Shown here one piece after another: positions 1-11,152 of a DNA stretch of 64,000 nucleotides. Each line of letters begins with the position of its first letter. Position 1 is the stretch's first letter. Both the position numbers and the translations under genes were made by a program. The notes below the pieces were generated by a model. That model saw only the letters and a list, made by a program, of their open reading frames with translations. It was not told the DNA's origin and ran no database searches. Source of the stretch: Arthrobacter ramosus (GTDB taxonomy: Bacteria; Actinomycetota; Actinomycetes; Actinomycetales; Micrococcaceae); contig NZ_BAAAWN010000001.1 of assembly GCF_039535095.1 (NCBI RefSeq), positions 4,774,001 through 4,838,000 of the forward strand, written 5' to 3'.

Positions 1-405
1 GTACCGCATGGGATGGTTGCCTGCATTCCGGGCCTTTTCGGCAAGCGCGCTGTTTCCGTGGACCACAAACGTTGCTGGCCGCCGTCCCGTGATTCGCTCC
101 GAGGAAGTAGCTAGATCGACGAACTCCGGGGGGCGAAGTGTCGGGACGCCGAGCACGACAGCCGCGGACTCACCGCAAAAGACCGGCTGGTCGAATGCCA
201 GACCGACCGCCGCTGCGGACCACTCGAACCTCTGGGCAGGTGTCGCTTCCACCCAGGTGGAGGTTTTCACGTAGTACCCGCGCCTCAGCCGGACGAGGCG
301 GCCTGCCCTGAACGGCCGGTGAATCACAGCTGTGGAGCCGGTGAGAGCCAGCCGCTCGGCGGAGACAATGAGCTGCGGAGGGATGTCCATGGAATTACTA
401 TCCAT
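1..405 (-). CDS. AbiEi-like antitoxin-type protein, N-terminal part (runs off the window)
   Basis: An uninterrupted minus-strand frame of 135 codons starts at ATG 403-405 (a second in-frame ATG is at 388-390) and continues past base 1. The visible protein has a small N-terminal region, a basic turn RLVRLRRGYYV, and then a stretch around GESAAVVLGVPTL. This resembles the N-terminal region of actinobacterial AbiEi-type (type IV antitoxin) or DUF559-like proteins, which pair a winged-helix region with a C-terminal domain. The C-terminus is outside the window, so neither a nuclease domain nor a toxin partner can be judged. It lies downstream of serS on the same strand, 86 bases after the serS stop. 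Family assignment is by pattern only. Confidence 0.6.
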   Translation of the reverse strand, partial: MDSNSMDIPPQLIVSAERLALTGSTAVIHRPFRAGRLVRLRRGYYVKTSTWVEATPAQRFEWSAAAVGLAFDQPVFCGESAAVVLGVPTLRPPEFVDLATSSERITGRRPATFVVHGNSALAEKARNAGNHPMRY

Positions 406-474
406 GGATCGTTCCGCAGAGTCAGCCGTGCTTTGGCTCTATGTGGACAAAGCCGGGCTGTGGAGGACGAGTGC

Positions 475-492
475 GCCCCGGCATTCCGGGGC
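475..492 (-). terminator. GC-rich hairpin at serS 3' end
   Basis: Seven base pairs (gccccgg / ccggggc) around a 4-nt loop begin in the serS stop codon on the minus strand. There is no T-run, so it is a weak or factor-assisted terminator at best. Confidence 0.4.
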
Positions 493-1772
493 TACAGAAC
501 GGGCAGGACCTCAAGGCCGCCGATGTACTTCTGGAGTGCCTTGGGGACGTTGACCGAGCCATCGGGGTTCTGGTGGTGCTCCAGGATGGCCACGATCCAG
601 CGGGTAGTGGCCAGCGTGCCATTCAGGGTCGCGACGGCGCGGGTGCCTTTTGCTACGCCGTCCTCATTGACCGCCCGCTCACGGATGTTGAGGCGGCGGG
701 CCTGGAAGGTGGTGCAGTTGGACGTAGAGGTGAGTTCGCGGTATGCGTTCTGGGTGGGGACCCAGGCTTCGCAGTCGAACTTCCGGGCCGCGGACATGCC
801 GAGATCGCCCGCCGCGGTGTCGATCACGCGGTACGGGAGCTCGACCTTGGCCAGCATTTCCTCTTCCCAGGCCAGGAGTCGCTCGTGCTCGGCAGCGGCT
901 TCTTCAACCGTGGTGTAGCTGAACATCTCCACCTTGTTGAACTGGTGGACGCGGATGATGCCGCGGGTGTCCTTGCCGTGCGAACCGGCTTCGCGGCGGT
1001 AGCAGGAACTCTGCCCGGCGTAGCGGATGGGGCCGGCGGAAAGGTCCAGGATCTCGTCCGAGTGGTAGCCGGCGAGGGCCACTTCCGAGGTTCCCACGAG
1101 GTAGAGGTCGTCTTCGGCGAGACGGTAGATCTCGGCGTCGTGCTTTACATCGAAACCGGTGCCCTGCATGATCTCCGGACGCACCAAAGTGGGGGTGATC
1201 ATCGGTACGAAGCCGGCCTCGATGGCTTGGTCCATGGCCATCTGCAGCAGTGCCATCTCCAGGCGGGCACCGACGCCGCGGAGGAAGTAGAAGCGCGCAC
1301 CGGACACCTTGGCGCCGCGTTCCATGTCGATCGCGCCGATGAGTTCGCCGATTTCCAGGTGGTCCCGTGGCTCGAAATCAGGGAATTCGCGTGGGGTGCC
1401 GACCGTCTTGACCACCACGAAGTCGTCCTCGCCACCCTCGGGCACACCGTCCACAATCAGGTTGGGGATGACACGGAGCAGCTCTTCCTGCTTGGCCTGC
1501 GCGGCGTCGGCTTCGGCAGAGGCGGCCTTGACCGAGTTGGCCAGTTCCTTGACCTCGGCCAACAGCGCCTGCTTTTCCTCGCCCTTGGCCTGTGCCACCT
1601 TCTTGCCGAAGACGTTCTGCTCCGCACGGAGGTTCTCGTAGCGGATCAGTGCCGCGCGGCGGTCTGCGTCGGCGGAAATGATCGCGTCCACCACGGACTC
1701 GTCGGCGCCGCGGGCGCGCTGGCTGGCACGGAACTTGTCCGGGTTTTCGCTGAGGTCTTTTACGTCGATCAC
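492..1772 (-). CDS. serS: Serine--tRNA ligase
   Basis: Charges tRNA-Ser with serine in the cytoplasm (class II aminoacyl-tRNA synthetase). The protein is 426 aa, the normal bacterial length. The N-terminus [14 protein letters not shown] is typical of the family and fixes a GTG start at 1770-1772. Residues about 30-105 form the long charged coiled-coil arm that binds tRNA. Class II motif 2 is seen around [14 protein letters not shown] and motif 3 around [11 protein letters not shown] near the C-terminus. The frame stays open upstream of the GTG, but that extension has no family similarity and runs antisense to the next gene. Transcribed divergently from the diacylglycerol kinase gene, with 111 bases between them. 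Confidence 0.95.
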   Translation of the reverse strand: MIDVKDLSENPDKFRASQRARGADESVVDAIISADADRRAALIRYENLRAEQNVFGKKVAQAKGEEKQALLAEVKELANSVKAASAEADAAQAKQEELLRVIPNLIVDGVPEGGEDDFVVVKTVGTPREFPDFEPRDHLEIGELIGAIDMERGAKVSGARFYFLRGVGARLEMALLQMAMDQAIEAGFVPMITPTLVRPEIMQGTGFDVKHDAEIYRLAEDDLYLVGTSEVALAGYHSDEILDLSAGPIRYAGQSSCYRREAGSHGKDTRGIIRVHQFNKVEMFSYTTVEEAAAEHERLLAWEEEMLAKVELPYRVIDTAAGDLGMSAARKFDCEAWVPTQNAYRELTSTSNCTTFQARRLNIRERAVNEDGVAKGTRAVATLNGTLATTRWIVAILEHHQNPDGSVNVPKALQKYIGGLEVLPVL

Positions 1773-1883
1773 CAGACAAGAGTATCGAATGAGCGAGCAG
1801 CTCCGCGGCCAGCGCCCGACGGCGGCAGGCACCCCCTGCCGCCGTGCACGGCCGCACCTGTAGCGGGATAGGGTTGAAGCACC

Positions 1884-2930
1884 ATGAGCGACTGGATCCT
1901 GTACGTGATTCTGGCTGGGGGCGTGGTCTTCGCCGTCTCCAGTTGGTGGGGCGTGCGCCGCCTCAGGGCCAGGCATACCCGCAGCGCTGTACGCGAAGAC
2001 GCTCACAAGCCCGAAGCCGGCTTGCAAAGGGTGGCCGTGATCCTCAACCCGGTGAAGGCGAAGGCCGAGGACGCGCGGAGGATCATCCGGGGAGCCTGCC
2101 ATCTTGCGGGCTGGGACGAACCCCGTTTCTTCGACACCACCGCGGAGGACCCCGGCCATTCGCAGACCAAGGCGGCACTCGCATATAAGCCCGACGTCGT
2201 ACTCGTCGGCGGCGGCGACGGTACCGTGCGCGTCGTGGCAGAGACCCTCGCGCACACCGATGTCGCGATGGGCTTGATTCCCCTCGGAACCGGAAACCTG
2301 CTGGCACGCAACGTGAATCTGGATGTCAACGATCTGCGGGGCAACGTCCACACAGCGCTCTTCGGTCACCAGCGCTACATCGACACCGCCCGAATGGCGA
2401 TCCACAACGAGCGGACAGGCGCCTCTTCCGAGCATGCTTTCCTGGTGATCGCGGGCATGGGACTGGATGCCGAGGTTGTGGGCGATACCAATGACGGCCT
2501 CAAGAAGGCAGTCGGCTGGCTGGCCTACACCGAGGCGGGCGTCCGCCACCTACCGGGTCGGCGCAAAAGGGTCTCCATTGCAATGGACGACGAGCCCGAG
2601 CAATCCCGGAAAATCCGAAGCGTCCTGTTCGCCAACTGCGGCCTGATTCCAGGGGGCATCGACTTCATCCCCGGGGCGATGATCGACGACGGCGTCCTGG
2701 ACGTTGTGGTCATGAGCCCCCGCAGCGCCATCGGCTGGATCGCGGTGTACGCCAAAATCTTGTTCAAGCACAACCGGAACCTGCCGGTCATGAATTACTA
2801 CCGTTCGGGCAAGGTGGTCATCAGCAGCAGCGAACCGATGGCCACGCAACTTGACGGTGATCCCTCGGGCGAAGCCACAAAAGTCACCGTCAAGGTGGAG
2901 CCGCGTTCTCTCTTGGTACGCGTGCAATAA
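1884..2930 (+). CDS. Diacylglycerol kinase-family lipid kinase (DagK/YegS type)
   Basis: Probably phosphorylates a lipid such as diacylglycerol with ATP at the membrane. The protein is 348 aa. Residues 5-30 form a hydrophobic N-terminal segment ([17 protein letters not shown]), followed by the catalytic domain. The nucleotide-binding signature [13 protein letters not shown] lies near residue 110 and the motif [11 protein letters not shown] follows. The C-terminal half has the YegS/LCB5-type beta-sandwich pattern ending in a PRSLLVRV strand. Many actinobacterial members of this family lack a defined substrate, so lipid specificity is inferred from family only. It is monocistronic as far as can be seen. 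Confidence 0.85.
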   Translation: MSDWILYVILAGGVVFAVSSWWGVRRLRARHTRSAVREDAHKPEAGLQRVAVILNPVKAKAEDARRIIRGACHLAGWDEPRFFDTTAEDPGHSQTKAALAYKPDVVLVGGGDGTVRVVAETLAHTDVAMGLIPLGTGNLLARNVNLDVNDLRGNVHTALFGHQRYIDTARMAIHNERTGASSEHAFLVIAGMGLDAEVVGDTNDGLKKAVGWLAYTEAGVRHLPGRRKRVSIAMDDEPEQSRKIRSVLFANCGLIPGGIDFIPGAMIDDGVLDVVVMSPRSAIGWIAVYAKILFKHNRNLPVMNYYRSGKVVISSSEPMATQLDGDPSGEATKVTVKVEPRSLLVRVQ

Positions 2931-2957
2931 GCGGTGCGCGTGCGATAGCGCAACGCG

Positions 2958-3206
2958 CTATTTGGCGTTCTTCGCCGCTTCCGTTGCTTTTTGTTCTGCC
3001 AACTTGCGTTCTGCCAACTTGTGTTCTGCCAAGGCTTTGGCGGCCGCGCGCGCTTCCGATTGCTCGCGAATCATAGCCTGTTCTTCCTCAAAGCGCAGCC
3101 GATCGGCCCGGTCGGCGTCGTCGCCGTCCCAGTCCTGGTTGTCCGCCTTGGGCTTGGGGTTGACGATCATTCCCTGGCCGCTGGTGTCATTGCTATTTCC
3201 TGACAT
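2958..3206 (-). CDS. Small charged protein of unknown function
   Basis: 82 aa, not recognised. The N-terminal half is polar and acidic (DNQDWDGDDADRADR). From about residue 38 the rest is a continuous Ala/Glu/Lys-rich helix with the repeated pattern KLAERKLAEQKATEA, likely a coiled coil. There is no signal peptide or membrane segment. ATG 3204-3206 is preceded by a purine-rich ggagggagcgg ribosome-binding site. The neighbours are a convergent DagK-type gene and pheA upstream; neither suggests a function. Confidence 0.6.
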   Translation of the reverse strand: MSGNSNDTSGQGMIVNPKPKADNQDWDGDDADRADRLRFEEEQAMIREQSEARAAAKALAEHKLAERKLAEQKATEAAKNAK

Positions 3207-3335
3207 GGCCCGCTCCCTCCGTTAGGGGCATGCGTCCATCAATTGTGGATCAAGCAAGCATACGCACAGTTTTATCCACGCGATAGGGGTTGAAGAGTCA
3301 ATTATCCAACGCTTTGCGGAGCGGATTCGGGCCGG

Positions 3336-4283
3336 TCAAGCGCCCGGTTCCCCACCCAGAATGCCCCGAACCCAGGCATGGGCGGATGCGAACGCGGCGT
3401 CGGAGGTATGCGGAGCAACCAAGGCTTTCTGCTCGTCCGCCCGTGCATAGGACCCCAGGAAGCGGGTGGCCGGGCTGATCCGGTGCAAGCCCGCCAAAGC
3501 ATCGGCTACCCGGGCGTCCGAGGCATGGCCGTCGGCGTCGATACTGAAGAAGTAGTGACCCAGATACTGGCCGGTGGGCCGGGACTCGATGCGGCTGAGG
3601 TTGACTCCGCGGGTGGCAAACTGGTCCAGGATTTCCATCAGGGCGCCTGGACGGTCTTCGGGAAGGGGCACGACGACGGTGGTCTTGTCCGCGCCGGTGC
3701 GTTCAGTCAGTGCACCGGGACGGCTGACGAGGACGAAGCGGGTAACTGCGCCGGGGTTGTCGCCGATGTTCTCTGCGAGGATATTCAGGCCGGGCCGTTC
3801 AGCCGCGACAAGGGGGGCGCAGATGGCGGCGTCATAGTGCGCCTCGCCTTCGAGAAGGCCGACGGCGGCAGCCGCCGTGGAGGAGCCCGGCACGTATTCC
3901 GCATTCGGGATATTTTCGTCGACCCACAGCCGGCACTGGGCCCAGGCATGGCCGTGGGTGGATATCCGGCGGATGTCCGAGATCTTAACTCCAGGCCGGG
4001 CAACCAGCACGAACGTGATGGGAACGAGGGCTTCACGGATGATCCGCAGTTCGGTTCCGGTGGCAATAGCATCCAGGGTGGCGGTCACGCCGCCCTCCAC
4101 CGAATTCTCGATCGGCACCATGGCCGCATCCGCCTCGCCTCGGCGAACCCTTTCCAATGCCGTGTTCACATTGGTGCAAGGCACCCTGTTGGCATCGGCC
4201 GCGCCGGGGACCTGCAGGAGGGCAGCCTCGGTGAAGGTGCCTTCCGGACCGAGGAAGGTGTAGGTGAGCGCGGACGCCGACAT
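3336..4283 (-). CDS. pheA: Prephenate dehydratase
   Basis: Converts prephenate to phenylpyruvate, the committed step to phenylalanine, in the cytoplasm. The protein is 315 aa. It starts with the family signature YTFLGPEGTFTEAAL. The catalytic TRF motif is seen in AVTRFVLVSRPG near residue 185. The C-terminal third is an ACT domain (from about residue 202) with GALMEILDQFATRGVNLSRIE and the ESRPTG phenylalanine-binding motif, so feedback inhibition by phenylalanine is expected. There is no chorismate mutase domain, which is usual for the monofunctional actinobacterial enzyme. The rhodanese gene lies 30 bases upstream and may be co-transcribed. Confidence 0.93.
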   Translation of the reverse strand: MSASALTYTFLGPEGTFTEAALLQVPGAADANRVPCTNVNTALERVRRGEADAAMVPIENSVEGGVTATLDAIATGTELRIIREALVPITFVLVARPGVKISDIRRISTHGHAWAQCRLWVDENIPNAEYVPGSSTAAAAVGLLEGEAHYDAAICAPLVAAERPGLNILAENIGDNPGAVTRFVLVSRPGALTERTGADKTTVVVPLPEDRPGALMEILDQFATRGVNLSRIESRPTGQYLGHYFFSIDADGHASDARVADALAGLHRISPATRFLGSYARADEQKALVAPHTSDAAFASAHAWVRGILGGEPGA

Positions 4284-4313
4284 TGAATATTCCTTAGGTA
4301 TTATGCGTCGTGA

Positions 4314-4640
4314 CTAGAGGACAACCGGCTTGAGGCCGTTCTCCGAAACCATCGGGCGGCCGGACTCGAACCACATGTCCATGCCTCCGGCGATGTTGGT
4401 GGCGGTGTAGCCCTGCCCCACCAGCCACTGAACCGCCCGGTAGGACCGTCCGCCCGTACGGCAGATGACATACAGGTCATCGTCAGGGTCAAGTTCGTCA
4501 AGCCGGGCCGGGATCTGGTCAAGGGGAATATGCAATGCACCCTCGGCGTGGCCCGCTACCCATTCGTAATCCTCCCGGACATCCAGGATTTTCGCGTCCG
4601 CCGGAACATCGCCGACAGGCACGGTCTCGAAATCGCTCAC
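4314..4640 (-). CDS. Rhodanese-like domain protein
   Basis: A single-domain rhodanese of 108 aa, presumably a sulfurtransferase or persulfide carrier. The active-site loop CRTGGRS has the catalytic Cys, so it should be competent. The motif ILDVREDYEWVAGHAEGALHIP marks the start of the fold. GTG 4638-4640 is preferred because a ggaaggg Shine-Dalgarno sequence precedes it; an upstream TTG would add 12 unconserved residues. It lies just upstream of pheA on the same strand. The substrate is unknown. Confidence 0.85.
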   Translation of the reverse strand: MSDFETVPVGDVPADAKILDVREDYEWVAGHAEGALHIPLDQIPARLDELDPDDDLYVICRTGGRSYRAVQWLVGQGYTATNIAGGMDMWFESGRPMVSENGLKPVVL

Positions 4641-4844
4641 GTGGGTCCCTTCCAGTTGATTCAGATCTCCAATCAAGCCTAGTCCCCGCCGCTACCCTTA
4701 CCTCGCTTCGCTACGGCAAGGGAACCCTCGCGGCGTGGGCCCAGCCACCGCTACTTCCTCACTCCGCCGCCGCGGCACTAGTGTTGGCGCTAAATGTTCG
4801 CCGTTGTGGGATATCGAGACCACTCAAGGCAGGGAGGAGGCACC

Positions 4845-5594
4845 ATGGCTGCTCGCGAGACCACTATCCTGGCAACCTCCGGCGGCTATAAGTCCGGTCA
4901 TCGCACCAGGATGGAGTTCGACCTCCTGGTTCACCATGCCGTCGAACTCTCCGGAGTCGCCGGACGCGCGCCGCGAGTTGCGCATATCGGCACAGCTTCC
5001 GGTGACCAGCGTTGGTTCGCCGCGGAATTGGACCAAGCCGCACGGGTTTCGGGCTTCGATTTCAGCCACCTCAACCTTTTCACTATGCCTAATTACAGCG
5101 ATCCCGAGGCGTACCTTTTGGAACAGGACGTGGTGTGGGTCAACGGTGGCTCCGTGGTCAATATGCTGGCCGTATGGCGTGCGCATGGACTGGACGGAAT
5201 TCTGAGGCGCGTCTGGGAACAGGGTGTGGTGCTGGCCGGAGTGTCCGCGGGCTCGATTTGTTGGTTCGAAGGCGGCACCACGGATTCCTACGGCCCTGAG
5301 TTGCGCGCAGTGACCAACGGACTGGGCTTCCTCCCCTACGCCAATGGTGTCCACTATGACTCCGAACCGGGCCGCCGCCCGCTGGTTCACCGGTTGGTGG
5401 CAGAGGGTGTGCTGGGCGAAACGCACTGCACCGACGACGGCGTCGGGCTCGTTTACAAGGGCACGGAACTTGTGGACGTGGTTGCCGAAGTCAGGGGCAA
5501 GGCTGCTTATCGCGTCACCGCGGCACCCGGCGATTCGGCCGACGCCGTTCCCGTTGCCGTGGAGGAGCGTTTGGAGTCCCGCTTCCTTGGCTGA
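4845..5594 (+). CDS. Peptidase E-like (S51 family) peptidase
   Basis: A 249-aa cytoplasmic Ser peptidase of the S51 family, whose Salmonella member cleaves N-terminal Asp dipeptides. The nucleophile elbow GVSAGSICWF has the family GxSAGS pattern. Conserved VAHIGTASGD and WVNGGSVVNMLAVW segments form the class I glutamine amidotransferase-like fold. ATG 4845 is chosen because agggaggagg lies 5 bases upstream; an earlier ATG at 4794 lacks a comparable site. Its last codons overlap the TTG start of the amidase gene, so the two are probably translationally coupled and may act together on small peptides or amides. Confidence 0.85.
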   Translation: MAARETTILATSGGYKSGHRTRMEFDLLVHHAVELSGVAGRAPRVAHIGTASGDQRWFAAELDQAARVSGFDFSHLNLFTMPNYSDPEAYLLEQDVVWVNGGSVVNMLAVWRAHGLDGILRRVWEQGVVLAGVSAGSICWFEGGTTDSYGPELRAVTNGLGFLPYANGVHYDSEPGRRPLVHRLVAEGVLGETHCTDDGVGLVYKGTELVDVVAEVRGKAAYRVTAAPGDSADAVPVAVEERLESRFLG

Positions 5595-7044
5595 TATCCA
5601 CGAACTCGGCGCGGTCGAGTTGCGCCAAGCCCTGGCCGCCGGTCAGCTCTCTGCAGCTGAGGTGGCGGAACACTTCCTTGCGAGGATCGGCCAGCTGAAC
5701 CATACGCTGGGCGCCTTCGTCACGGTGACGCCAGACCAAGCCATGCTCGATGCCCGAGCCGCTGACGCAGCGTACGTTCGCCGGCGCAACGGAGGTCCCG
5801 AGCTTCCCCTCCTGCACGGTGTGCCGCTGGCTTTCAAAGACCTCAGCGATGTTGCGGGAGTCGTGACCACTCACGGCAGTGGTGCCCTGGACCGTAAGCC
5901 TGCTCCGGAGGACGGAGCCCTTGCCGCGACACTTAAAGGCGCCGGTGCCATCTCACTGGGCAAGACTCAGGTTCCGGAGTTCGGACTCACGGCTTATAGC
6001 GAAAACCGCATCGCACCGCCGTCGCGCAACCCACACGCATTAAGCCGCAGCTCCGGCGGGTCTTCGGGAGGCAGCGCTGCTGCAGTTGCCGCGGGCTTGG
6101 TTCCCTTCGCGCCCGGGAGCGACGGCGGCGGGTCGATACGTATTCCCGCTGCGGCATGTGGGCTGCTGGGGCTGAAGCCGGGCCGGGGCTTGGTGCCGGC
6201 CGGGGAAAGCGTCGGGGACGCGGCACGACTCGTGGTGGCCGGTCCCTTGGCGCGCTCCGCCGCCGACGCCGCGCTCATGATGGATGCCCTCGTCCCGCAC
6301 GGAATCCGGCCGGAAGGGGGCTACCTCGCGGGCCTTGAGGAAGCGCCCGCGGCCTTGCGCATCGGCGCGAGCCTGGACAGCCCGTGGTCCGCAACCTTCC
6401 CCTTCGCCCCGGAGCAAGAAGCCCTGGGTGCCCTCGCCAAGGGCATCGAACTGCTGACGGAAGCGGGCCATTCAGTGCTCGACGCCGAGATCCGCTACGA
6501 CAATCGCTATCCGGAAGCGTTCACGACCGCCTGGACCGCCGGCGTCGGGAGCGCCCGGATCCTGCCCCAGCGCGAAGCCCTGCTTACCCCGCTGACCCGG
6601 ACCTTCCGGCGTCGGGCGCAACAGCGGAGCGCGGGTAAGGTCAACGAAGCGCTCGGCTTCCTGCGGCAGTTCACCCACGACACCGTCGCCCAGTACGCCC
6701 AGTGGGACCTCATCCTGACGCCGTCGCTGGCACAGACGCCACGGCCCGTGGGCTGGTTCACCGGGACAATGCCCGGAGGCGAGCAATGGCCGGCCCCCGA
6801 TTGGCCCGGCGACGCAGACGACGACTACCGCAAGCAATGCGAGTTTGCGCCCTGGTCCTCCATGGTGAACGTGTGCGGACTGCCGGCGATCACCGTGCCC
6901 GTTCATTGGACCGGCCCAACCCCTGGAACGGGGTTTCCGATGGGAATCCAGCTCATCGGAAAACAGGGATCCGAGCTCCTGCTCCTGCGGCTCGCGAGGC
7001 AGCTTGAGCGGCAGCAAAAACCAGCGCTCCACCCCGGCGAATAG
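5587..7044 (+). CDS. Amidase (amidase-signature family)
   Basis: Hydrolyses an amide bond, substrate unknown. The protein is 485 aa. The Ser-cisSer-Lys triad is visible: Lys84 in LAFKDLS, the SSGGSSGGSAAA cis-Ser region near residue 158, and nucleophile Ser183 in GSDGGGSIRIPA. These mark the amidase-signature core shared with GatA. The downstream domain differs from GatA and no gatB/gatC is nearby, so a tRNA amidotransferase role is unlikely. The start is TTG 5587, which overlaps the end of the peptidase gene by 8 bases; no ATG or GTG lies closer to the first conserved segment. The operon context points to peptide or amide catabolism. Confidence 0.85.
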   Translation: MADIHELGAVELRQALAAGQLSAAEVAEHFLARIGQLNHTLGAFVTVTPDQAMLDARAADAAYVRRRNGGPELPLLHGVPLAFKDLSDVAGVVTTHGSGALDRKPAPEDGALAATLKGAGAISLGKTQVPEFGLTAYSENRIAPPSRNPHALSRSSGGSSGGSAAAVAAGLVPFAPGSDGGGSIRIPAAACGLLGLKPGRGLVPAGESVGDAARLVVAGPLARSAADAALMMDALVPHGIRPEGGYLAGLEEAPAALRIGASLDSPWSATFPFAPEQEALGALAKGIELLTEAGHSVLDAEIRYDNRYPEAFTTAWTAGVGSARILPQREALLTPLTRTFRRRAQQRSAGKVNEALGFLRQFTHDTVAQYAQWDLILTPSLAQTPRPVGWFTGTMPGGEQWPAPDWPGDADDDYRKQCEFAPWSSMVNVCGLPAITVPVHWTGPTPGTGFPMGIQLIGKQGSELLLLRLARQLERQQKPALHPGE

Positions 7045-7102
7045 TTGCCCTAGGCACCTAAATGATATGACAATGCGCCCAGTCAATGTCACCATGGATT
7101 AG

Positions 7103-8572
<1,470 letters not shown>

Positions 8573-8593
8573 TCACGTAGCCGACTTAAACCG

Positions 8594-8652
8594 CGACGGC
8601 GGCCGGTGCGTTGGGCGGGTTACCGCCAGACGCACCGGCCGCCGTCGTTTTT
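8594..8652 (+). terminator. Strong rho-independent terminator
   Basis: A perfect 17-bp stem (8594-8610 with 8631-8647) around a 20-nt loop is followed by TTTTT. It sits between the convergent POT transporter and DUF4190 genes, and the T-run serves the plus-strand transcript. Confidence 0.92.
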
Positions 8653-8653
8653 G

Positions 8654-9262
8654 CTAGTAGTTGTAGTTGTAACGCGAAGCGGTCGCAGCAAAAATCGCGA
8701 TAAAGACCCAGAATATGATCACGCCAACAATGCCGAGGTACCCCATGACTAGGCCCGCAATGGCCATGCCTTTGCCGGCCGGTTCCTTCTTGAGGGCCAT
8801 GTGGCCGAGGATCACGGCGGCAATCTGGGGCAGGACGAAGATGCCAAGGCCCACGAATACCGCGATCCCGCAGCACATGCTCGCAATACTCAGGCCCTTG
8901 GGCTCGACGGGCATGCCATAGTAAGCCGGCTGCCCGTAAGGGCTGGCCGGCTGCCCGTACGCGGGCGGCCCTTGGGGAGGTTGCCCATACGGCGAAGCGG
9001 GCTGTCCGTAGGGGCTGGCCGGCTGCTGTCCGTAGGCGGGCTGGCCAAATTGAGCCGGACCGCCCTGGGGCTGGCCGTACGGTTCCTGCGGCTGCTGCGC
9101 TTGCGGCTGGGGCTGGGGCTGGCCGTAGGGTCCAGAAGCCGCCGGCGAGGCAAACGGCTGCTCGCCGTACGGGATTTCGCCGGGTTGGGGTGCGGGCGGA
9201 ATGTACGACGGCGGTTCGTCGCCCTCGGGAGCGCTCTCGGGTTTGGCTGGCTGGTCGGTCAT
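8654..9262 (-). CDS. DUF4190-domain membrane protein with Pro/Gln/Tyr-rich N-terminus
   Basis: 202 aa, function unknown. Residues 1-115 are low-complexity with repeated YGQPASPYGQP units. Residues about 118-190 hold two hydrophobic segments typical of DUF4190 (LSIASMCCGIAVFVGLGIF and GMAIAGLVMGYLGIVGVIIF) joined by a basic loop that contains LGHMALKK. The arrangement suggests a small two-helix membrane anchor displaying a disordered cytoplasmic tail. The C-terminus ends RYNYNY. Such proteins are common in actinobacteria. ATG 9260-9262 has a gcaaggggga site upstream. Confidence 0.85.
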   Translation of the reverse strand: MTDQPAKPESAPEGDEPPSYIPPAPQPGEIPYGEQPFASPAASGPYGQPQPQPQAQQPQEPYGQPQGGPAQFGQPAYGQQPASPYGQPASPYGQPPQGPPAYGQPASPYGQPAYYGMPVEPKGLSIASMCCGIAVFVGLGIFVLPQIAAVILGHMALKKEPAGKGMAIAGLVMGYLGIVGVIIFWVFIAIFAATASRYNYNY

Positions 9263-9469
9263 GGTAAATCCCCCTTGCGAGTCTTTGTGCCCAGCCTACC
9301 GCCGAGCGAAGGCGCACATAAGCTCCGGTGCCCCAGCTCCCCAAGCCCATGCCGCACTCCGGTAAACGGGCAGTGAATCTTCGTCGGTCAAGCGGAAATA
9401 CGAAGTCACAGGTACCGCAATAGTGGGTTTTCTCTTCATGCGCACCGGACGGTCTGGCATGCTGGGTCA

Positions 9470-11146
9470 ATGGCTAGCCGTGCGGGCACTGTTGCCCTTC
9501 CCCAGGACCTTGTAGACATCACCGCTCTTCTTGACGCGTACTACGACGTGACGCCGGATCTGAGTGATCCCGCGCAGCGCGTTGCCTTCGGCACCTCCGG
9601 GCACCGGGGGTCGAGCCTCAGGGCCTCATTCAATGAAGGGCATATCCTCGCCATCACCCAGGCGATCGTGGAATACCGCACCGGGCAGGGCATTACCGGC
9701 CCTCTCTTCCTGGCCAAGGACACCCACGGACTCAGCGAACCAGCGCAGAATTCCGCACTTGAAGTCCTCGCCGCCAACGGCGTCAACGTACTGATCGACG
9801 CGCGGCACGGCTACACACCCACCCCGGCCCTGAGCCACGCGATCCTCAAGTACAACAACGAAGCCGGCCCCGGCCAGCCCCAGGCGGACGGCATCGTGGT
9901 CACCCCGAGCCACAACCCTCCGGCCGACGGCGGTTTCAAGTACAACCCCCCGCACGGCGGCCCTGCTGACACGGACGCCACCGGCTGGATCGCCAACCGC
10001 GCCAACGAGCTCCTGGAAAACGGCCTGCGCGGCGTCAAGCGGATTCCTTTGAACGACGCTCTCAAAGCGGATGGCACGGGCAAGTTCGATTTCCTGAGCA
10101 GCTACGTGGACGACCTCCCATCCGTCCTGGACCTCGATGCGATCCGCACGGCGGGCGTCCGCATCGGCGCGGACCCCATGGGCGGCGCCTCCGTGGACTA
10201 CTGGGGTGAAATCGGCGAGCGTCACCAGCTCGACCTGACCGTGGTCAACCCCACCGTGGACCCGCAGTGGGCTTTCATGACCCTCGACTGGGATGAGAAG
10301 ATCCGCATGGACTGCTCCTCGCCGTCGGCCATGGCCTCACTCATCAAGCGCATGTCCGACAGCGCTTCGGCCGGCACCGGTGCCTTCGACGTCGCTACCG
10401 GAAACGACGCCGACGCCGACCGCCACGGCATCGTGACGCCCTTTGTTGATGGGCAGGGCGGCTTGATGAACCCGAACCACTACCTCGCCGTCGCGATCGA
10501 CTACCTTTACCGCAACCGCACAGGCTGGAACCCGGAGTCCGTGGTCGGCAAGACCCTCGTCTCATCGTCCATCATTGACCGCGTAGCCGCTGGACTGGGC
10601 CGCAAGCTCGTGGAAGTTCCCGTGGGCTTCAAGTGGTTCGTCCCCGGCCTGCTCTCCGGCGAGGGCGCCTTCGGTGGCGAAGAATCCGCGGGCGCCTCGT
10701 TCAACAAGCGCGACGGAAGCGTCTGGACCACCGACAAGGACGGCATCCTGCTGGCTCTCCTGGCATCGGAGATCACGGCGGTCACCGGCAAGTCGCCGTC
10801 CCAGCTGTACAAGGGCCTCACGGACCAGTTCGGCGCGCCCGTCTATGCCCGGATCGACGCCGCTGCCACGCGTGAGCAGAAGGCCAAGCTCGGCAAGCTC
10901 TCCGCCGCGGATGTCACGGCCACCACGCTTGCGGGCGAGGAAATCACCGCCAAGCTGACCGAGGCTCCGGGCAATGGTGCCCCAATCGGCGGCCTCAAGG
11001 TTGTCACGGAGAACGCCTGGTTCGCGGCCCGCCCGTCGGGAACCGAGGACGTCTACAAGATCTACGCCGAGTCCTTCAAGGGTGCCGAGCACCTCAAGCA
11101 GGTCCAGGAAGAGGCCAAGGCGCTCGTGGACGGCGTGATCTCCTAG
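9470..11146 (+). CDS. pgm: Phosphoglucomutase (alpha-D-glucose-phosphate specific)
   Basis: Interconverts glucose 1-phosphate and glucose 6-phosphate. The protein is 558 aa, the length of the PgmA-type enzymes. The N-terminus has the substrate contact FGTSGHRG. The catalytic phosphoserine loop is [13 protein letters not shown], the metal-binding loop is [11 protein letters not shown], and the phosphate-binding C-terminal loop is [17 protein letters not shown]. All four active-site regions are present. It links central metabolism with glycogen and cell-wall sugar synthesis. The ATG at 9470 follows an unremarkable 200-base spacer upstream of the divergent DUF4190 gene. Confidence 0.95.
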   Translation: MASRAGTVALPQDLVDITALLDAYYDVTPDLSDPAQRVAFGTSGHRGSSLRASFNEGHILAITQAIVEYRTGQGITGPLFLAKDTHGLSEPAQNSALEVLAANGVNVLIDARHGYTPTPALSHAILKYNNEAGPGQPQADGIVVTPSHNPPADGGFKYNPPHGGPADTDATGWIANRANELLENGLRGVKRIPLNDALKADGTGKFDFLSSYVDDLPSVLDLDAIRTAGVRIGADPMGGASVDYWGEIGERHQLDLTVVNPTVDPQWAFMTLDWDEKIRMDCSSPSAMASLIKRMSDSASAGTGAFDVATGNDADADRHGIVTPFVDGQGGLMNPNHYLAVAIDYLYRNRTGWNPESVVGKTLVSSSIIDRVAAGLGRKLVEVPVGFKWFVPGLLSGEGAFGGEESAGASFNKRDGSVWTTDKDGILLALLASEITAVTGKSPSQLYKGLTDQFGAPVYARIDAAATREQKAKLGKLSAADVTATTLAGEEITAKLTEAPGNGAPIGGLKVVTENAWFAARPSGTEDVYKIYAESFKGAEHLKQVQEEAKALVDGVIS

Positions 11147-11152
11147 CCCTCG

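Noticed and set aside
441..1871. A long plus-strand open frame opposite serS
   Set aside because: It is the mirror of serS codons; its composition is typical of antisense frames in GC-rich DNA and it has no family motif.
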